Below are positions 23,812 to 27,494 of a stretch of 27,494 nucleotides of DNA, in pieces. Location: the NCBI RefSeq assembly GCF_036641015.1, contig NZ_JAVWFO010000022.1:1-27494 (forward strand), read 5' to 3'. The notes under the pieces were generated by a model. That model was given only the letters and a program-made list of their open reading frames with translations. It was not told the origin of the DNA and made no database searches. Numbering within the stretch: position 1 is the stretch's first letter; each line of letters begins with the position of its first letter. This DNA comes from Anaerorhabdus sp036641015 (GTDB taxonomy: Bacteria; Bacillota_I; Bacilli_A; Erysipelotrichales; Erysipelotrichaceae). The translations under genes were made by a program, and so were the position numbers.

Positions 23812-24345
23812 ATGAATAAATCGATGCTAATTCTACTAGGAAGCCCTAGGAAAAATGGTAATTCCGAAGTTCTCTCTGATGCCCTTGCAAAAGGTGCACA
23901 AAGCGTTGGACATACCATTGAAAAAATATATATTCAAGATAACAATATTAAACCATGTACTGCTTGTTATGGATGTCGTACTACCAATAAGTGTGTGCTA
24001 AACGATGATATGGAAACAATACTAAATAAAATGATTAAAGCAGATATTATAGTGCTTGCTACACCTGTCTATTTTTATTCAATGAGTGCTCAAATGAAAA
24101 CGCTTATTGATCGCACCTTGCCACGATACACAGAAATTAAAAATAAAGATTTTTACTTTATAGCTACTGCTGCTGATGGAAAAGAAACAATGAAACGTAC
24201 AATGGATTCACTTCGAGGATTTACTGATTGTTTACCTAATTCAAGAGTAGTTAAAACTATATATGGCGATGGACTATACGATAAAGGTGATGCTAAAAAA
24301 TCATCACTAATTACCAAACTATTTGAAACAGGGAAAAACATCTAA
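23812..24345 (+). CDS. Flavodoxin-fold NAD(P)H:FMN-dependent reductase with compact cysteine motif
   Basis: 177 residues of the NADPH-dependent FMN reductase/iron-sulfur flavoprotein superfamily. The phosphate-binding loop is GSPRKNGNSE (10-19), and TPVYFYSMSAQMKTLIDR forms the flavin/dimer region. Four cysteines, C49-x2-C52-x2-C55-x5-C61, match the compact motif that binds a 4Fe-4S cluster in iron-sulfur flavoproteins; many relatives keep the cysteines without proof of a cluster. It lies 12 bp after the aldo/keto reductase with GAAAGG upstream, so it is in the same operon and probably reduces quinones, nitro compounds or similar electrophiles. Confidence 0.85.
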   Translation: MNKSMLILLGSPRKNGNSEVLSDALAKGAQSVGHTIEKIYIQDNNIKPCTACYGCRTTNKCVLNDDMETILNKMIKADIIVLATPVYFYSMSAQMKTLIDRTLPRYTEIKNKDFYFIATAADGKETMKRTMDSLRGFTDCLPNSRVVKTIYGDGLYDKGDAKKSSLITKLFETGKNI

Positions 24346-24422
24346 TAAAGCTATTGCATGTGAGTATATTTTATTTTCTTTTTATGTTAAAAATAAATTG
24401 TATTTAACTTTGGAGGATTTCT

Positions 24423-25586
24423 ATGCAAACTACCCACTTTTTACTAGACGTATTTATATGCTCGCTTGGTGCTTACGGAGGTCCTGAAGCTCATTTCGGT
24501 ATTTTTTATTCTCAGTTGGTAAATAAGAAAAAATATTTAAGCGAAGAAGAATTAATTGAACTAAATGCATTATGTTCTATTTTACCAGGTCCAACTAGCA
24601 CTCAAACAATTTGTGCAATTGGTTACAAAGTAGGTGGAAAGTTACTTGCTTTTTTAACACTTATCGTTTGGGCATTACCAGTCATTGTATTAATGACTAT
24701 TCTAGCTATTTTATTTCCATACCTAGAAACTCATAACTTATCCATTGATTTTTTAAGATATTTAGCTCCTATGGCAATTGCATTTGTTGTATTTGCAGGA
24801 TTAAATATATCAAAGAAAGTTCTTATCAATAAACCTACAATCATACTTGCGATAATGAGTGGTATTCTAACTTTCTTCATTCACGCAACTTGGTTATATC
24901 CTGTCTTATTATTATTTGGTGGTTTTGTTATGATTAAGATCGAAAAACCTGATTTAAATATATCTGATTTTCATATTAAACCATCATGGACTTTCTTGTT
25001 TTTATTCATTTTATTTGCTGTTGGTAGTTACTTACTTATGGTTTTTACTGGATCATTGTTATCTATTCTATTCTATGAATTTTATAAATTTGGATACTTA
25101 GTATTCGGTGGTGGTCAAGTAGTTGTACCTTTAATGATTTCGGAGTTTGTTGAAAAATATCACTTCTTATCCCAACAAGAATTTCTAATTGGATATGGTT
25201 TAATTCAAGGCCTACCTGGACCTATGTTTGGATTTAGTTCTTTTGTTGGAGGACTTGGTGCTAGAGATACCAGTTTATTTATTCAAATTTTAGCAGGTAT
25301 AATTTCTGGTATATCTATCTTTCTTCCAGGAGTGTTACTAATCTACTTTATCTACCCAATATGGGATGAATTAAGACGTATACAAGCAATCAAAGTTGCT
25401 TTAAAAGGAATTAGTGCTGTAGCTTGTGGTTTGTTGTTGAAAACGGCTTTTATGCTCATATTTACACCACTTTTACCTATTACACAAATATTGTTTGTAT
25501 TATTCTTTTTTGTTTTACTTTATACAAAAAAAGTACCAGCTCCAGCAATTGTAGTCATCGCAATTACTCTGGGCTTAGCACTATAG
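24423..25586 (+). CDS. chrA: CHR-family (chromate-type) membrane transporter, two-domain
   Basis: 387 residues with two homologous hydrophobic halves. Half 1 has GAYGGPEAHFGIF (16-28) and LCSILPGPTSTQ. Half 2 has FGYLVFGGGQVVVPLM and GYGLIQGLPGPMFGFSSFVGG, the paired signatures of long-form CHR proteins. Family members export chromate, driven by the membrane potential, but many have no tested substrate, so a chromate role is inferred from the name only. TGGAGG precedes the start. It follows the flavoprotein gene by 77 bp without a visible terminator, so it may be read from the MerR-controlled promoter. Confidence 0.88.
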   Translation: MQTTHFLLDVFICSLGAYGGPEAHFGIFYSQLVNKKKYLSEEELIELNALCSILPGPTSTQTICAIGYKVGGKLLAFLTLIVWALPVIVLMTILAILFPYLETHNLSIDFLRYLAPMAIAFVVFAGLNISKKVLINKPTIILAIMSGILTFFIHATWLYPVLLLFGGFVMIKIEKPDLNISDFHIKPSWTFLFLFILFAVGSYLLMVFTGSLLSILFYEFYKFGYLVFGGGQVVVPLMISEFVEKYHFLSQQEFLIGYGLIQGLPGPMFGFSSFVGGLGARDTSLFIQILAGIISGISIFLPGVLLIYFIYPIWDELRRIQAIKVALKGISAVACGLLLKTAFMLIFTPLLPITQILFVLFFFVLLYTKKVPAPAIVVIAITLGLAL

Positions 25587-25587
25587 T

Positions 25588-25617
25588 AAGACCCTCCGAT
25601 TTATCTCGAAGGGTCTT
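25588..25617 (+). terminator. Terminator between convergent genes
   Basis: Stem AAGACCCT/AGGGTCTT (25588-25595 and 25610-25617) with an inner CGA/TCG extension, followed on the plus strand by GTTTTATTATTTATT. It starts two bases after the transporter stop and ends seven before the stop of the convergent lipoprotein gene. The T-rich tail is only on the plus side, so it mainly ends the transporter transcript. Confidence 0.8.
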
Positions 25618-25623
25618 GTTTTA

Positions 25624-27414
25624 TTATTTATTATTTGCGATATATTCATCAACATTCTTAGTAACAATACTGAATGGAGCATTTCCTGATTTTAACAAAG
25701 TATCATTAAATGCTTTCTCATCAAATTTATCACCTAGTTCTGTTTCTGCTTTTTCACGTAAATCTAGAATTTCAAAATAACCAACACCATAAGACAAGTT
25801 AACACCTGGGTTAGATTGAGTCATATAATATGTACTAGACATATCAATTCCCCCATACCCAATTGATTCAAGATAACTGTTAAATTCCTCAAGTGTCCAT
25901 CCATGGTAATGAATTCCAATATCAATCATTGCGCTTAGTGCCCAACTGAAATCAAAATTCGCACGTATTACTTCTTTTAGAACATCATTTGTATTTGCTG
26001 CTTCTAATGCGTATGAAGCTCCATAATTAGCGAATCCTTCAGAAAAGCCAAGATATGTAGCCAATAATAAGTTATATGGATCAATATCATTTTGTACTAC
26101 ATAGTTATAATAATACATATGTCCTGGAACACCTTCATGTGCTATATAGTAGAATGTTTGTAAATCATCAATCAATGTTGCGTTATTTGTGTTAACACGG
26201 ATAAAGTTTTTCCCTTCTTTATCAATGAATGGTGTAATATAATAAGCTCCTACTCCATCAGATACAAGTTTAGATGCAGGTACTGCTTCATATTCAGGGA
26301 TATCAATTTCTGTATAATGATCCTTGGACCAACTAATTAGTGCTTCAATCATACTTTCATATGAGTCATATCCTGCTTTAAGATCATTATTTTGTATAAG
26401 TTCTAACGCTGCTGGATCTTTCATTAATGCTACTTGCATTTCTTGTACACTTGATTGCATTCTTTCTTCTAACATTTTTTCAGCTTCTTCAATTGTTAAC
26501 GTAGAACCTGTATACATACGATAATATAATTCATAGATCTCTTTACCATTATCGTAATGTGATAATCCATATTGATTGTTTTCAGGATCTTTTAATGCTG
26601 TTAATTCTTCTGCAAGCTTAGTATAAGCTGGTGCAATTGATTCTGAGTAAGCAGTTCTTGCTTGTTCAATATACGTAGCTTTTGCAGCATCATCAATTGC
26701 ATCATATGAATTGATATTTTCCTCAATGACTGCCATCATTTCATCACCATAGCCTTCATTGACAAGGTTATCTGCATATTTAACGATTTCATCTACATTG
26801 TAGTCAGCCATGAAATAACCAGCTTCTTTTTGTTTCTTAGCATATTCTGTATAACTTTCAAACATCGGTTTTACACTATGCATAATTGCAATCAAATCTT
26901 CCACATCGCCTTCATCATAGAATACGAAATCAGATAGAATTTGTGGAACCGAAATTTGAATACCACTAAATAATCCAAAAACATTACCTACATATTCAAA
27001 ATCATCACGATTTGATATCAAGTTCAATTCAATTTGATCTTTGATGATATCATAAGTGTTTTGTTGCTTCTCTGTTAATACACTTCTATCAAAAGTTTCA
27101 AACTCTTTTTTAGAAACTTCAAATTCTTCAACTGATTTAGCGAATTGTTCTTCACTCCAAGGTTCAGTCATTTGAATTGCAACATTATCCATATCAACAC
27201 CATATGCCTCTGGTTTTGATACTGCTTGATGAATAGATAAGTAATCACCCTCTAAATACATCTTAATTTCATTTTTTGTAAATTCATCAAAACGTGCTTG
27301 TTCTTCTACATTACCTTTTGTATTTACTGTTGGAGTTGCTGGCTTAGTTTGACATCCTGTTAATCCAATAATTAAAATTGAACTTAAAAATACCGCTAAT
27401 ACTTTCTTAAACAT
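25624..27414 (-). CDS. DUF885 family lipoprotein, probable metallopeptidase
   Basis: 596 residues, exported and membrane-anchored: a signal peptide with lipobox GLTGC (modified cysteine 21) and a short Thr/Pro linker. The C-terminal half shows the DUF885 motifs HEGVPGH (426-432), SEGFANYG (458-465), DIGIHYHGW (498-506) and a PGVNLSYGVGY block (536-546). H426, H432 and E459 are the likely zinc ligands, with E427 as catalytic base, in a distorted gluzincin-like arrangement. The family is poorly characterised; peptidase activity is inferred. AGGAGG precedes the start, and the promoter is overlaid by two operators. Confidence 0.88.
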   Translation of the reverse strand: MFKKVLAVFLSSILIIGLTGCQTKPATPTVNTKGNVEEQARFDEFTKNEIKMYLEGDYLSIHQAVSKPEAYGVDMDNVAIQMTEPWSEEQFAKSVEEFEVSKKEFETFDRSVLTEKQQNTYDIIKDQIELNLISNRDDFEYVGNVFGLFSGIQISVPQILSDFVFYDEGDVEDLIAIMHSVKPMFESYTEYAKKQKEAGYFMADYNVDEIVKYADNLVNEGYGDEMMAVIEENINSYDAIDDAAKATYIEQARTAYSESIAPAYTKLAEELTALKDPENNQYGLSHYDNGKEIYELYYRMYTGSTLTIEEAEKMLEERMQSSVQEMQVALMKDPAALELIQNNDLKAGYDSYESMIEALISWSKDHYTEIDIPEYEAVPASKLVSDGVGAYYITPFIDKEGKNFIRVNTNNATLIDDLQTFYYIAHEGVPGHMYYYNYVVQNDIDPYNLLLATYLGFSEGFANYGASYALEAANTNDVLKEVIRANFDFSWALSAMIDIGIHYHGWTLEEFNSYLESIGYGGIDMSSTYYMTQSNPGVNLSYGVGYFEILDLREKAETELGDKFDEKAFNDTLLKSGNAPFSIVTKNVDEYIANNK

Positions 27415-27441
27415 TTTGTGATTCCTCCTAATTCATTTGAT

Positions 27442-27459
27442 TGACAAGTATTCTTGTCA
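27442..27459. promoter_or_regulatory. Proximal operator-like inverted repeat of the DUF885 gene
   Basis: TGACAAG-TATT-CTTGTCA, 18 bp with perfect seven-base arms. It lies downstream of the -10 box, around the transcription start, so a bound protein would repress. Nearly identical to the copy at 27475-27492. Confidence 0.7.
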
Positions 27460-27464
27460 TATCT

Positions 27465-27493
27465 ACTATAACTCTGACAAATATACTTGTCAA
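27465..27493 (-). promoter_or_regulatory. Promoter of the DUF885 lipoprotein gene
   Basis: On the minus strand a perfect TTGACA (27493-27488) and TATAGT (27470-27465) are separated by 17 bp. The predicted start lies near 27458, giving a leader of about 44 nt. Both flanks are covered by inverted repeats. Confidence 0.8.
27475..27492. promoter_or_regulatory. Distal operator-like inverted repeat overlapping the -35 box
   Basis: TGACAAATATACTTGTCA, 18 bp with arms TGACAA/TTGTCA. It overlaps the -35 hexamer and most of the spacer, so binding would exclude RNA polymerase. Its center is 33 bp from the proximal copy, close to three helical turns. Confidence 0.7.
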
Positions 27494-27494
27494 T

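Overview
This is an AT-rich, low-GC Gram-positive window. The S10-spc ribosomal protein order, the consensus-like AGGAGG ribosome binding sites and the zinc-ribbon type S14 point to Bacillota. The missing L30 gene between L15 and S5, and a surface protein with a three-helix membrane tail instead of an LPXTG anchor, would fit a gut Erysipelotrichia-like lineage. That placement is inference and cannot be settled from this sequence alone.

Region 1 (1-9192, minus strand) is a compact ribosomal operon read from right to left: S10, L3, L4, L23, L2, S19, L22, S3, L16, L29, S17, L14, L24, L5, S14, S8, L6, L18, S5, L15 and the first codons of secY at the left edge. It starts from a clear sigma-A promoter (9164-9192). 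A leader of about 120 nt follows, folding into two strong hairpins and ending beside the S10 ribosome binding site. L30 (rpmD) is absent from its normal place.

Region 2 (9353-15232, minus strand) holds three genes apparently unrelated to the ribosome. They are a DUF1848 cysteine-cluster protein, a cytosolic protein with two HD hydrolase domains (the second a canonical HD-GYP, a likely cyclic dinucleotide phosphodiesterase) with its own promoter, and a 1188-residue cell-surface protein with a von Willebrand A domain, MucBP-like repeats and a DNA-level 18-bp tandem repeat. The surface gene ends in a good intrinsic terminator.

Region 3 (15353-22336, minus strand) is a sugar or polyol uptake and catabolism operon: LacI-type repressor, substrate-binding lipoprotein, two-domain ABC ATPase, permease, Gfo/Idh/MocA dehydrogenase and a xylose-isomerase-like TIM barrel enzyme. 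Two palindromic sites before the repressor gene are likely operators, one of which also fits the CcpA cre consensus. No kinase is present, so the sugar is probably oxidised and isomerised unphosphorylated.

Region 4 (22445-25617) is a divergent stress module. A MerR-family regulator with a cysteine at the AdhR/NmlR sensing position faces an aldo/keto reductase and a flavodoxin-fold reductase, followed by a CHR-family (chromate-type) transporter. The shared intergenic region carries a textbook MerR promoter: a 19-bp spacer containing a perfect 15-bp palindrome.

Region 5 (25624-27494, minus strand) is a DUF885 lipoprotein with metallopeptidase-like motifs. Its promoter is covered by two near-identical 18-bp inverted repeats, probably operators for a regulator encoded elsewhere. 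No RNA genes, CRISPR arrays, insertion sequences or phage genes were seen.
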